Shown here piece after piece: positions 45,171-55,939 of a stretch of DNA of 64,000 nt. The first letter of the stretch is position 1, and every line of letters starts with the position of its first letter. Both the position numbers and the translations under genes were made by a program. The notes beneath the pieces were generated by a model. It ran no database searches, was not told where the DNA came from, and saw only the letters and a list, made by a program, of their open reading frames with translations. Origin of the DNA: Lucinisca nassula (lineage: Eukaryota > Mollusca > Bivalvia > Lucinida > Lucinidae); contig OY757014.1 of NCBI GenBank assembly GCA_963580285.1, forward strand, positions 20,748,088 through 20,812,087. The letters are read 5' to 3'.

Positions 45171-45246
45171 AGGGGTCTACTCTTAAAGGAAAGAATTTGC
45201 TCCCCAGGAGCTAATTCTTTCCTTTAAGAGTTGACCCCTATTGACA
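45171..45246. repeat. Inverted repeat, ~27-bp arms
   Basis: AGGGGTCTACTCTTAAAGG plus AAAGAATT faces AATTCTTTCCTTTAAGAG plus TTGACCCCT, with one mismatch. The 16-nt centre contains its own small GCTCC/GGAGC stem. Confidence 0.8.
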
Positions 45247-45595
45247 TGGGAGACAAAATACTTTTGCAGGAGTCACCACCCCTGAATGTGTTCCCCATTC
45301 CCCTTGAAATGGCAGTATTTGAAGCAAACACTGTAGACCCTGACCGGACACCGTATTATACGGCGCCTGTCTGATCTTGGTCTACATTGTTAGTTTTCAC
45401 TTTAAACACAGCGCCCTGACGTCACAGGGTGAGGACTAGCGCTGATATAAATAACCTAAATAAGCGGTACCTGTTTTTTAACATGGTCAGCGTTAGTCAC
45501 GTGGACAATAGCAAGTATAAAGCCTCTGTAGTTAGTAATTTAAGGTCGATTGATAAACAATCGACGCAAAGAGAGTAGCGTTATGAACAGCCATT
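45247..45595. other. No gene
   Basis: Unassigned. Contains a small ATCGATTGATAAACAATCGA palindrome at about 45,546-45,565. Confidence 0.4.
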
Positions 45596-45837
45596 TGAGC
45601 CGGCGCATGACAAAATCTACAATAACACCTGTGCGACCAGTTAAGACTCAGATCATCCTGCATATCCGCGGAGTCTGATCGGAGTCTACGCTGTTCGCGT
45701 AAGCCTTCTATATAGCTTCTGGACTATCCATAGGGCAACAACAGAATGCTCGGACCAGGCTGACCTGACGGGCAGGCTGAACTGAGTCTTCGACTATAGC
45801 ACAAGTCTAATTGTAGGTTTTGTCATGCGCCGGCTCA
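45596..45837. mobile_element. MITE with 28-bp terminal inverted repeats
   Basis: Left end TGAGCCGGCGCATGACAAAA and the reverse complement of the right end agree over about 28 bp with one mismatch. The interior has facing GATCATCCTGCATATCCGCG and AGGCTGACCTGACGG type blocks. Similar GAGCC-ended elements are abundant in bivalve genomes (recollection, not searched). No coding capacity. Confidence 0.82.
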
Positions 45838-45920
45838 TTAACTATAATGTGGTATAAAGTGGGGTTAACTTGTGCACAGTACACAAACGTATGCACTGTT
45901 ACAGTTGTGCTTTGCGATTA

Positions 45921-46054
45921 TATAGAGGATCTTACATGAGTGGTCATGTATTATTGAGTTTATTAAACGAGTTGAGGAAAAGGGATAAATATCTTTTCCT
46001 CAACGAGTTTAATAAATTCAATAATACATGATCACGAATGCAAGATTCTATTTA
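45921..46054. mobile_element. Foldback MITE with ~62-bp arms
   Basis: The left arm TATAGAGGATCTTACATGAG...GTTGAGGAAAAG and the right arm (reverse complement) match at about 85 percent by eye around a ~10-nt loop (GGATAAATAT). Flanking sequence to about 46,260 may belong to the same element. Confidence 0.75.
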
Positions 46055-46263
46055 TCATATGACATTTAAAACGCATTTTATTCACGATTGTTTACAAAAC
46101 TGTCGATATTCCACCATTAGTAAACGCGACATCGTAAAGGACGTCGTACATGTAACGTTACAGGACGTATCTAGCTAATTTGCATATTTAATCCACTAGT
46201 GGATTATCGAATTTATTACATGGCGTTATTACACTCTCAGACGCGACGTCATATGATAAAATG
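46055..46263. other. Spacer, possibly outer part of the foldback element
   Basis: No reading frame or family recognised. Contains a self-complementary ATCCACTAGTGGAT at about 46,190-46,203. Confidence 0.4.
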
Positions 46264-46625
46264 GTTGACAACACACATTACGCAAACACGCCTATACAAA
46301 TATTTTTAAAATTTTGCCCCCAAAAAATTCCGATAATTTTTTCATATTTTTGCTCTTAATATGGATTGTCGATACTAATTAGAACAGCCTCGGCTACGTG
46401 GTTCACACTTACAATTTCTGTTTTTGAGCAGAAATAAGAAAAATAATGTATACACCTGTTTCACCGTTTTACAACATAATAGTGCGGTTTGAGGGATTTT
46501 TACAATATAACCCCTGTTTTACCATATAAAACCCCAGTTTTACAATATTAAACCCCAGTTTTGCAATATTATAGCGCTTTTTGAGGGGGGGGGGGGGGGG
46601 TCAGAATTATACCGAAGTCTACGTC
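46264..46625. mobile_element. Hairpin-module family member, diverged, no perfect stem
   Basis: Shares ATTACGCAAACACGCC and the GAGCAGAAATAAGAAAAATA block with 2235-2645. AAACCCCAGTTTTACAATAT occurs in tandem near 46,520-46,560. A G-run lies at 46,585-46,600. The central stem is decayed. Confidence 0.6.
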
Positions 46626-46769
46626 TGGAAAAAACAAACAAACAAACAAAAAAAAAACAAAAAAAAAAAAAAAAAAACGGCAACATTGTAAATCATAATG
46701 TCATTATTCTATTTGCCCTTCTAAATGTATTCATGTTCTAAGGTTGCTTACAGCAAAATTACCTGATAT

Positions 46770-47115
46770 AGTCCAACATCGATGGCTCGAACACCTTTGG
46801 GACCATGAAAATCTGTTCGAGCCAGGGGTAGTGCGAGCCACTGAGGGCTAATGCCAGGAGGCATAACGACATACTTTAGGACATCTTTTCTGTGTTCTAT
46901 AATGAAAAATGTATGCTGTGTGTACTCATTAGAATCGCCTCATCGAGGCGATTCTAATGAGTACACACAGCATACATTTGAAAGATAAAAAACCAAAATC
47001 TCCTCAATTATCCCCCACTATTTCTTCTGTAGAGGATTTCGCTAGGGGCTCAAGAACGGGTTCGACACATCAATGGTAAACGAGCCATCGTGTTCGAGCC
47101 ATCAAAGTTCCACTG
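46770..47115. mobile_element. Pogo-type MITE carrying the hairpin module
   Basis: Ends GTCCAACATCGATGGCTCG and CAGTGGAACTTTGATGGCTC (reverse complement) form an inverted pair; both contain GGCTCGAACAC. The centre (46,918-46,978) is a hairpin with TTAGAATCGCCTC and GAGGCGATTCTAA around ATC, plus the outer TGTGTACTCA/TGAGTACACA. Absent from duplication copy 2. Confidence 0.75.
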
Positions 47116-47239
47116 TTTATCTTTACATTGACAACCCTCACAGTTGTATGAATTCTTCTAAGAAGTCTGTAGGTTAAAGAACATTACCCGAAACCTTAGT
47201 TTGTTAGGAATGAACCAAATGCTGTGAAACTAAACTATT

Positions 47240-47330
47240 CCAAAAACAAATGTTATGGACATTTGTTAGAATCGCATCGCGGAGGCGATTCTAACAAATA
47301 TCCACAACATTCATGTCTTTGGGATATTTG
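47240..47330. repeat. Hairpin module with GAATCGC stem
   Basis: ATGGACATTTGTTAGAATCGC faces GGCGATTCTAACAAATATCC across a short loop. In duplication copy 2 (58,565-58,600) only the right arm survives. Confidence 0.7.
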
Positions 47331-47519
47331 TAGTCTATCCACATCATTTGTTTAACCCATTTATACTAGTGGACTCTTCCATTGCTATATGTTGTACAAG
47401 TCCATTTGTCATATAAGGGGTGTCAGGCCTATGCTTTTTCCTTTCATTTTTACATACTGGAACTAAATATACCATTGTACCCACTGTATCGTATATAAAG
47501 TGGGATTTACATGGATATC
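47331..47519. other. Spacer
   Basis: No recognised feature. Part of the sequence is shared with copy 2 near 58,600-58,740. Confidence 0.4.
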
Positions 47520-47789
47520 AGGACCCCCGTCCATCGGGTTTGGAGAAATAGATTGGGCTGCATGATGCTTCCAAGCTGAACTGAAGCCGACCGCAGATAA
47601 GCACTGGTAAACCAGTTAAAGAGTCTAAGCCTGCCCAGGCAAAGCGGTACGAGTCGGACCCCCACCCCTCCCCTGCATATAAATCATATTTATTTCGTTT
47701 GGGTGGCAGAGCTTGAGATGTCATTTCATCCCAATGTCCGGTAAAAGTCCCACAAAATTGGAAGCAACGTCACCAAAATGAGTCTAACT
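47520..47789 (+). mobile_element. SINE family G, tail cut by PLE sequence
   Basis: CCGTCCATCGGGTTTGG head remnant, ACTGGTAAACCAGTTAAAG core, GAGATGTCATTTCATCCCAA, up to AGCAACGTCACCAAAATGA, then the Penelope-like tail begins. Diverged from the other copies. Confidence 0.78.
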
Positions 47790-48345
47790 GTTGGTTTTCT
47801 TTTGCTCCAGCATTTCAGTGGTTTCTTGCTGTCGAGTCCTCACCGTTGTCTCACCTCTGTGGTTCTTTGATTATTTGTGTTCACGGAGATGTTGCACTGA
47901 TGAGTTAGGAGGCCTTCATGCGGACTGAACAAATTATTTGTCTAAATCGCGACGGAAGTAAGGGCGAGGATTGTGGCCACAGAAAATCGATTTAAGTCCC
48001 CCAGTGGTAATCTTTCCACTGACCGTTCCAAGGCGGTTCTTCTGTGGCGATTTATTTATGTTGCTGTTTGTTACTTAATGTGTGTATCACTTGTGTCCTT
48101 TTATTTTGGATGGCCATATGGCCATTTTGTGGGAAAGTAACTGTCCTTATGACCTTCCTTTGTTTAGGTTTCCATTATGGTCTGGTCGCTTCATGTTTGT
48201 GTTTCTTTCCCTTTGGTGTCTTAGATGGGTGGAGTAAGTTAATTGTATCGATCCCTGATCTTTGGTTTACTACTATTTTACTAAATAGTGTTTACGAGGA
48301 CGTAAAATCTAAATTCCAACAAACTAGGGTAGCCATTGCGCGGAC
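47790..48345 (+). pseudogene. Penelope-like element, 3' region only
   Basis: The plus-strand counterpart of the non-coding end downstream of the reverse transcriptase at 53.4-53.95 kb: AACTGTTGGTTTTCTTTTGC, GGTTCTTTGATTATTTGTG, and CCACTGACCGTTCCAAGGCG to TCGATCCCTGATCTTTG. The 102-codon frame inside is not conserved in the other copies, so it is not called a gene. No reverse-transcriptase motifs: a 5'-truncated copy. Confidence 0.75.
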
Positions 48346-48377
48346 TTGTTAACGTCATACTTAAAATATAAACAACT

Positions 48378-48621
48378 GGGGCCAGTTGTTCAAAGCATCG
48401 TTAGCTTAACGAGCTCGTTAGTGGTCATATTGTTAACTCTTATAGCAAGTACAATATCGTAAATTTTGGTATTTTTGCTGAAAAAATGTGAGCAGCTTTT
48501 GCATCCGCAAAAGCTGCTCACATTTTTTCAGCAAAAATTTCAGCATATTTGCCATATTTAATGATCAAAGTTTTAACGATACGTTAACTAACAACGTCGT
48601 TAGTTTTGAACAACTGGCCCC
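48378..48621. mobile_element. MITE with GGGGCCAGTTGTTCAAA ends and a central palindrome
   Basis: Terminal repeats GGGGCCAGTTGTTCAAA and TTTTGAACAACTGGCCCC. The centre (about 48,477-48,537) is a near-perfect hairpin built on GAGCAGCTTTTGC/GCAAAAGCTGCTC and TTTTTGCTGAAAAAATG-type flanks. No coding. Missing from duplication copy 2. Confidence 0.85.
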
Positions 48622-48712
48622 TGGAAGTTTCTTCGACACCTCGTTGAAGTAAAATTCTATGATCAGATTTGTGAACATTTCCATGTATGTCATCCAGGTT
48701 CTTTAACCTATA

Positions 48713-48917
48713 CAGTGAAATTACGCTATAAAGACCACCTAAAATTAAGACTAGTTCTGCTTTAAAAGGCGTATTTACTAGGTTACAGTTATTCTCTCTT
48801 AGTGTTTCTGTATGCCGTGTCCTCTGCTCAGAGACCACATGTGGGACTACTCAAAAGTGGTCTTAAAGACCAATTTTAAGCAGTCCTAAAAGTGGTCTCA
48901 ATATAGGAATTTAACTG
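48713..48917. mobile_element. MITE, ~205 bp, TA duplication
   Basis: Left CAGTGAAATTACGCTATAAA and right (reverse complement) CAGTTAAATTCCTATATTGA form inverted ends, with GACCAC just inside each. TA at both flanks. Related in end design to 26,848-27,354. Confidence 0.8.
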
Positions 48918-49199
48918 TACTTGTTACATATTCAACACTAATTAGTTAAGTGATAGTTAATTCCAAAACGTAAGCGTGTTCTTTCACTCAAATAATTTGA
49001 TCCGGAAGGAATTGGTCCGGATCCAGTGGCGTACGCACTAGACCTGATTCCATGCAAATCAAGTTGACCCACATTAAGGTGTGTGCATACATGCACCAGT
49101 AATCGAAATGCTTCCGTAGTGTAAACGTATTTTTATCTTGATCACTTTGATCTGGAGTGCATTATTTCAAATCTCCAAAACGGTTTTCTGTTAAAAATG
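48918..49199. other. Duplicated non-coding sequence
   Basis: No gene. The stretch from TTGATCCGGAAGGAATTGGT (48,999) aligns with 58,940 in copy 2. Confidence 0.6.
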
Positions 49200-49385
49200 T
49201 GTCATATTGTCCTTATTTATACTTAAAACATACGTAAGAACCTCATTGAGGAGGTTCTAACGAGTACCCACAACCTATTTCTTTGGATAGAAATTGGGAA
49301 AATGTATACCCCTGTAAACCCCAATTTTCATTATACGGAGTGGAGTATAGAGGGATGTTCATTACACGGACGTGTTAACATGGAT
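49200..49385. mobile_element. Hairpin-module element in the duplication
   Basis: AAGAACCTC-ATT-GAGGAGGTTCTAA stem at about 49,229-49,262, and the TTCATTACACGGACGTGTTA end at 49,360. Copy 2 equivalent at 59,150-59,330. Stem shorter than in other members. Confidence 0.65.
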
Positions 49386-50480
49386 ATGGGTCCTATTGTC
49401 AATGCAATTCCAACAGGAATCAAAATGACCTGGATTAAACCTCTGGTGTAAACGAGGTTGAGGTACAATGATTCTAATCTGGCTGTGCTATGCTCTAGCG
49501 GTTCAGCTGCATGTTTTCTTGCATCTATCAGGTTATTAAATAACGCAGACATTTTTGAGATATTTTTTGAGATATTAGAAGCTGAAATTTTATTTTGAGC
49601 GGATGTTGGCGCTTTGTGGAATGTCGTGGAAGGAACATTGCCACTTGAGTACGCCGGAAAACGAAACTGAGTCGCAGAGACGCCAAGCGAGGGACAAACG
49701 CTTGCGTTATACATGCCCATATAATGTGGTTTGGACTCAAATGAATATATGCCAATGTATCCAACAATGAAGGGTCTGGCGAGACTGCACTTATGTTATG
49801 GCTCGTATGAGTTCTATGACGAAATAAGAACACAACAAATCAGAAGACATAATTAGCATTGAACGAGAAATGTTTGCAACGTTGCATAACTGACCGTTCA
49901 GTAATAAGGAGAAAATAAAAGTTATTTATGCCAAACAAACAAGCATGACAATTAAGTAGAAAGAGTGGCTAGAATTTGTCTGGCTCACTTAATAAGCACC
50001 ATTGCTTATGGTCTGACATTCGAACAACGTCATAAAGTAACCTGTTTTGGTGAACAATAACAGTACAGAACAACCTGCGCCGCAGCGCAGCCCGGTCCAC
50101 TATTTAGTTCTAGATTCTATACTTGAAATTTTAAGACTATTGCTAGTCTGTGTAGCTGAGCAAACCGGTCTGTGTCTTACCTGCAAACCCCGAAAACATT
50201 TTTGTTTGTGTTGAGGCTAACTTATATCTATCTCTGGACATGAAAACACTTAACATTCTGGACTATTTTCTGGCAGATAATCGAAATAATTCTGCAACAT
50301 TTGACGAATTTATCGCTTAATTTGGTAAAAGAAATCTTTCATTATATACTTTCGTCAGGATTGCGTGCCGGGAAGAACATCAAATGATTCCCGGCACGAG
50401 AAAACCTATCTAAGTATTACGATATAACACATACATATGATATAGTGCATTCTTTCATATCTCCAAAAACGGTATTTTGA
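49386..50480. other. Duplicated non-coding sequence
   Basis: Short open frames on the minus strand (49,331-49,833) change length and sequence between the two copies and have no domain, so they are not genes. An inverted pair TGCGTGCCGGGAA/TTCCCGGCACG lies at about 50,364-50,399. The stretch aligns with 59,385-61,130 apart from the ribozyme array inserted there. Confidence 0.55.
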
Positions 50481-50494
50481 TGAAAAATTACGAT

Positions 50495-51080
50495 ATATTT
50501 CTTATTTATACCTCAAACATAGGTTTAGGGTGCTCGTTAGAACCGCCTCATTGAGGCGGTTCTAACGAGTACCCGCAACCCATGTCTTGGAGGAGAAATG
50601 GAAAAAAATGTTTACCATCGTAAACCCTAGTATTCTCTATATAAATTCGGGTTTACACGGACTAGTTAACATGGTGTAATTTTGTGATCTCGCCTTCAGA
50701 GACCTGCAAAGGTTTTGAAATTTTAGGTACAAGAAAAAAGAAGGTACCACACTATCCACGCGACAAACACAAATATGCTGGCCATACTGTGCGGCTGCGC
50801 ATGTGATTTGAACCTGTATTCACAAATAGCCAAAAACAGGATTTCTGATGACCTGGCTGAAACAAAAAATTGACGATTTCGGCTCAACATCCTCTGTCTT
50901 AAAGATACGTAAGACCTGCAAAACAACACCCTCATCTTGTTAACAAGTCCGTGTAATAAGCACCCTTTAAACCCATTTTAATTAGAGATACTGGGGTTTA
51001 CAGATTATATATATATTTTTTCTGCTCAGATAATGAGGTGGTTCTAATGGGCACCCGCAGCTTATATTGGAGGCATTAAT
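50495..51080. mobile_element. Hairpin-module element(s) in the duplication
   Basis: Perfect stem TTAGAACCGCCTC-ATT-GAGGCGGTTCTAA at about 50,537-50,565 with GCTCG/CGAGT continuing it, then TTCGGGTTTACACGGACTAG near 50,645. A second, inverted end AACAAGTCCGTGTAATAAGC at 50,940 and a half-stem GAGGTGGTTCTAA near 51,035. The 70-residue minus-strand frame between (50,723-50,935) is identical in both copies only because the duplication is recent. Confidence 0.6.
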
Positions 51081-51174
51081 AAAACAAATTACACATTTTA
51101 ATCAGACAATTATCTTTCTTTGAGACACGACCTAATGGATTATGGCACACGGATTTGTTGTAGGAAGCTGACGC

Positions 51175-53399
51175 AGATTGACCCCATGGCTATAATTTGC
51201 ATAATCTTGGTAGTGGTCTAGAAGGTGAAGCTTCATACCAAATATCAAAGAAGTGAGCCTTCTAGTTTCAGACAAGAAGATTTTTAAATGGTTGCCTTAT
51301 ACAAGTCTATATAAAACCTGCGGGTCCCAAGGCGCGGTCATTTTTCGCCCCAGGGCTATAATTTGAACAATCTTGGTAGCAATCTACTTTACAAAACTTC
51401 ATACCAAATATCAAAGACCTTGGCCTTCTGCTATCAGACAAGATTTTTCAAAGGTTTTTCCAATATAAGTCTATGTAAAACAGGTGGGCTCACGGGTGGG
51501 CCCATTTTTGGCCCCAGGGCACTAATTTGAACAATTTTGGTAGAGGTCAACTACATGAAAATTCATACCAAATATCAAAGACTTTCGCCTTCTAGTTTCA
51601 GACGCGAAAATTGGCAAACGGTTTCCCTACATAAGTCTAAGTAAAACCAGTGGGCACCGGGGTGGGCCGATTTTTTGACTTAGGGCTATAATTGGAACAA
51701 TCTTGATAGAGGTCTACTAGACAAAGCTTCAAACCAAATATCAAAGACCGTAGCCTTCTGGATTGAGACAAGAAGATTTTTAAATGCTTTCCCTATATAA
51801 GTCTATGTAAAACAAGTGGGTCCCGGGGCGGAGCCATTTTTGGCCCCAGGGTTATAAGTTGATAAATCTTGGTCAAGGTCCACTAGACAAAGTTTCATAC
51901 CAAATTTTAAAGAACTGAGTCTTCTGGTTTCAGACAAGAAGCTTATATAGATTTTCCCTATATAAGTCAATGTAAAACCAGTAAGCCCCGGGTTGGGGGC
52001 ATTTTTGATCCAAGGGCTATAATTTGAATAATCGTGATAGAGGTCCACTCGATGAAGCTTCATACCAAATATCAGAGACCTGAACCTTCTGTTTTCAGAC
52101 AAGAAGATTTTTAAAGATGTAAAACCAAAGGGCCCCGGGATGGGGGCAGTTTTGGCCCAAGGGCTATAATGTGAAAAATCTTGGCAAAGGTCCACTAGGT
52201 AAAGCTACACACCAAATATCAAAGACCTGGGCCTTGCTGATTCAGAGAAGAAGATTTTTTAAAGATATTCCTTACATAACATAGAAGTGGAGGCAATGAT
52301 CAGGAATCAATACAATCAACCCACAGCGCCCATCAGAGACACCAAAGGGAAAGAAATACAAACATGAAACAACATACCCTAATGGAAACATCAATAGCGA
52401 AAAGCCAAAAGGATTGTTACTTTCCCACAAAATGGCCAATAGGCTATCCAAAATAAAATAATATAAGCGACAAAACACCCAAAGACAAACCATAACAAAA
52501 ATAAACCGCGACAGAAGAACCGCCTTGGAACGGTCAGTGGAAACAAATTCCACTGGGGGCCTTAACTCGATTATACGTGGCCACAATCCTGTTAAACCAA
52601 AGGGCACCAGGACGTGGGATTGTGGCCCCAGGGCTATAATTTAAAAAATCTTGATAAAGGTCCAATAGATGAAGCTTCACACCAAATATCAAAGACCTGG
52701 GCCTTGCGGTTTCAGAGAAGAAGATTTTTAAAGATTCTTCCCTCTATAGGCCTATGTAAAACCAAAGGGCCCCAAAGCGGGGGCATTTTTGGCCCCAGGG
52801 CTATAATAAGAACAATCTTGCTATACCAAATATCAAAGCCCCGGGCCTTGCAGTTTCAGAGAAGAAGATTTTTAAAGATTTTCCTTATATAAGACAATGT
52901 AAAACCAAAGGGCCCCAGCGCAGGGACATTTTTGACCACAGGGCTATAATTTGAACAATCTTGGTAGAGGTCCACTAGGTGAAGCTTCATACAAAATATC
53001 AAAGACCTGGGCCCTGCGGTTTCAGAGAAGAAGATTTTTTAAAGCTTTTCCCTATATAAGCCTATGTAAAACCAATGGGCCCCGGGGGCATTTTTGTCCC
53101 AAGGGATATAATTTGAACATCTTGATAGACGTCCACTAGATGAAGCTTCACATCAAATATCAAACACCTGGGCCCTTTGGCTTCAGAGAAGATGTTTAAA
53201 GGGTTTCCCTATATAAGTCTATGTAAAACTGGAGGGTCCCGGTGCGGGGGCATTTTTGGCCCAGGGCTTTCATTTGAACAATCTTGGTAGAGGTCCACTA
53301 GATGAAGCTTCATACCAAATATCAAAAACCTGGGTCTTGCGGTTTCAGAGAAGAAGATTTTTAAAGATTTTCCCTATATAAAGTAGAAGTAAAACAAAG
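51175..53399. repeat. ~166-bp tandem repeat array, block 1
   Basis: Units with GGGCTATAATTTGAACAATC, GAAGCTTCATACCAAATATC and AGAAGATTTTTAAAG landmarks at roughly 166 bp spacing, each ending in a GGGCCCCGGGG-type run. Individual units are diverged. A Penelope-like 3' fragment (52,283-52,590) interrupts it. Short frames repeating a TMNNLG-like or KTWALRFQRRRFLK motif are translations of the repeat. Confidence 0.92.
52283..52590 (-). mobile_element. Penelope-like element, 3' fragment
   Basis: The minus-strand equivalent of 53,400-53,690, reading from ATTGTGGCCACGTATAATCG through CCACTGACCGTTCCAAGG to TTGATTCCTGATC. Flanked by array units on both sides. A copy sits at the same place in duplication copy 2 (63,180-63,490), so the insertion pre-dates the duplication. 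Confidence 0.78.
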
Positions 53400-55935
53400 A
53401 TCAGGAATTGATACAATTAACTTACTCCACCCATAAAAGACACCAAAGGGAAAGAAATACAAACATTAAGCGACCAGACCATAATGGAAACCTAAACAAA
53501 GGAAGGCCATAAGGACAGTTACTTTCCCACAAAATGGCCATATGGCCATCCAAAATTAAAAGACACAAGTGATACACACAGTAAGTAACAAACAACAACA
53601 TAAATAAATCGCCACAGAAGAGCCGCCTTGGAACGGTCAGTGGAAGATTTCCACTGGGGGGGCTTAAATCGATTTTACGTGGCCACAATCCTCGCCCTTA
53701 CTTCCGTCGTGATTAAGACAAATAATATGTTCAGTCCGCATGAAGGCCTCCTAACTTATCAGTGCAACATCTCCGTGAACACAAAAATCAAAGAACCACA
53801 GAGGTGAGACAACGGTGAGGACTCGACAGCAAGAAACCACTGAAATGCTGGAGCAAAAGAAAACCAACAGTTAGACTCCGATGAGCCCGACCAGAGACAG
53901 AGCATCAGGCACCAACCAACATTATCTCTCTAATTCTCAATAAGCCTTTACGTTGTAGCCGTCATAGAATCTGAGGCCTGACCCACCGGCTTGCAATTAA
54001 AGAGGGAAGCAAAGTTGCCAACCGCGATTGGGTTAACTACCATGCATGCAGTCTGTCGTATAATATCCATGCTGTTCCCAATCTTTTTATATCGAAGAAT
54101 GATTTTACGAAATTGGGTGCTGAAGTCATTGCGGTTATATATTTTTCTGAATTTATATACTAAGTCACCATAAATTTCGGGTTCCGATAGTCCTTGTTGC
54201 AGAAGAGATTTAAGTCCAATATTGAATTTTGAAATTAAATCAGAATGGCGTCTATAAAATTTTGAAAAGGCTTTGCGTAGTGTATGGTACCGATAACCCT
54301 GATTAAGGAGTTTAGTCGTTAATAATTTATTATGAGTGTTGAAGTCAGTTACATGACTACACACTCTAGCAAATCGAATTAATTGCGAAATATAAACGCC
54401 ATAGGATGGCGCACGAGGAATATCACCACCCAAAAAAGGAAAATTTACAATCTCAAAATCAAAGTCATCGCGTTTATCATAAATTTTGCACGAAACAAAT
54501 CCATCTACAATAGATAGATGTAAATCCAAAAACGGGGCCTCGGTATCAGAAGAATTTGCTTTATATAACTGAAGTTCTAGGGGGTAAATCTGACTGATCA
54601 AACCATCAAAATAGGTATTATCAATATTTAATAAATCATCTAAATATCTAGAAGTAGAGCTAAAAGCTTCAATAATTTCAGATTGGTTATCAATGGAAAG
54701 CGACAAAATGAAGTCTCTTTCATAACAATACAAGAACAGATCAGCCACAAGAGGTGCGCAATTAGTACCCATCGGAATACCCACAATTTGTCTAAATAAC
54801 TTAGTACCGAATCTAATATAAATATTGTCAAGTAGAAAGGTGAGGGCATCACACACTTTCTGACATGACCAAAATGTATAATTCTTATGCTCTTTATGGA
54901 TAAATCGTAGGTAGACAGACTAGAAGCACGAAAATGTCTAGATTTCAATTTATTTAAAACCTCATTCGAATTTTTTATAGACAAAACAGATTTCTTCCTG
55001 ATCTTTCAAAGACTTTATCACAATATTTAATTACATGCGTTTTAATAGCAGTAAGACAGGAAGTTAATAATTTAGAAAGTTCAGTGGTAGTGCAAGAGCT
55101 AGAATTTGCTATAAACCGTGCTTTGTAAGGTTTTTTATGAAGTTTTGGTAACCAGTATAGCGTAGGACGCTTGTCTTGGCCTTCGTTAACACACACAGCA
55201 AACTTGGTGGCTGAAAGACAAGCATGTTTATCTACTATAGCTCTCTCTTCAGCTAAAGACTGAAGTTCATAGGTCTTAGTACCACCAAGCTCCTGCTTAA
55301 GCGTGTTAACATAGTGGAGCCGTCACACAACGACGACGTTGTTAGCGGCCTTGTCTGCAGGGGCCAAAACAAACTTCTTATGAAATTCTTGAATACCTAG
55401 TTTAAGATGACGTAAAGACGTCTTGGGCTTAGGAGGTAATAAGTTAGTATTTTGAGAATAGAAAGAAATGCGTTTATTCACTAATTTTAAAATGCTAAGT
55501 TTCCAGTCCTTAAGGGCTTTATGCTCAACATACTCTCGCTTACACCATCGATTACCGAATTCAATCAAGGAAGCAGCGATTTCATCTCTACATTTACTGA
55601 AATCAATTTTAGAAGGAAACCGATATTTCGGTCCTTTAGAAATTATATTCCTTATCCTAGAATCAGGAATAATTTTCAAATTGCCAGTTATTACATGACA
55701 AGCAGCAGGATAGCAATACTTTGAGTTTTTACAATCACATGAATGAGGAGTATTAGTATCAATATCAAGATCTGAAACAAGTTTATTGAAATTAAAAATG
55801 ATAGATCTAACAGGTTTGTTATATTTATAGCAAATTATAGGTGTTTCAGTATTTTGAAAATAAGCAGGAATGGAAGAAAGCACCGATCTCCCACGGAAGA
55901 TACTGGGCAAATCTATAAAATCCATACCCTTATTA
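53400..55935 (-). mobile_element. Penelope-like retroelement inserted in the 166-bp array
   Basis: Array units stop at CCCTATATAAAG (about 53,385) and resume at AAGACTATGTAAAACCAAAG (about 55,942). Between them lies one minus-strand element: broken coding region 55,925-53,948, then a ~550-bp 3' region. The 3' region alone occurs at three or more other sites in the window. No terminal repeats or GIY-YIG domain were recognised. Confidence 0.75.
53948..55925 (-). pseudogene. Penelope-like reverse transcriptase, frame-broken
   Basis: Four segments in N-to-C order. 55,925-55,323: CDCKNSKYCYP, HVITGNLKII, ISKGPKYRFP, and LAPADKAANNVVVV (the ADK block). 55,196-54,975: PTLYWLPKLHKKP (the PKLHK block). 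54,984 to about 54,880: NEVLNKLKSRHFRASSLSTY with motif A Asp, then a frameshift. 54,856-53,948: VGIPMGTNCAPLVADLFLYC (motif B), RYLDDL (motif C, Asp pair), and YGVYISQLIRFAR thumb. ADK plus PKLHK plus GxPMG plus YxDD points to the Penelope-like group. The last segment ends without a GIY-YIG endonuclease. At least three frameshifts or stops. The clade assignment is from motifs only. Confidence 0.78.
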
Positions 55936-55939
55936 ATAA

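Larger units (their letters stand above)
46658..53103 (+). repeat. Segmental duplication, copy 1
   Basis: Homologous in direct orientation to 58,321-64,000. From 49,850 onward the two copies are nearly identical: the 213-bp spans 50,723-50,935 and 61,378-61,590 translate identically, and 51,803-52,195 matches 62,700-63,092. Upstream parts are more diverged, and copy 2 lacks parts of copy 1 (about 46,780-47,125 and 47,460-48,900). The window ends while copy 2 still aligns. Confidence 0.93.

Noticed and set aside
47898..47925. Intact hammerhead ribozyme in the Penelope-like tail
   Set aside because: G12 is not in place, stem I does not pair and the second copy has CTGATAA. Listed only as a possible vestige.
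48044..48352. 102-codon hydrophobic frame, and its counterparts at 52,272-52,607 and 53,422-53,688, as a conserved membrane protein
   Set aside because: The copies use different frames for the same DNA and differ by indels, so the similarity is of non-coding Penelope-like 3' DNA.
50723..50935. 70-codon frame identical at 61,378-61,590
   Set aside because: Identity is shared with the surrounding non-coding DNA of the duplication, and there is no recognisable domain.
51803..52195. 130-codon frame identical at 62,700-63,092
   Set aside because: It is a translation of the 166-bp repeat. The identity reflects the recent duplication, not selection.
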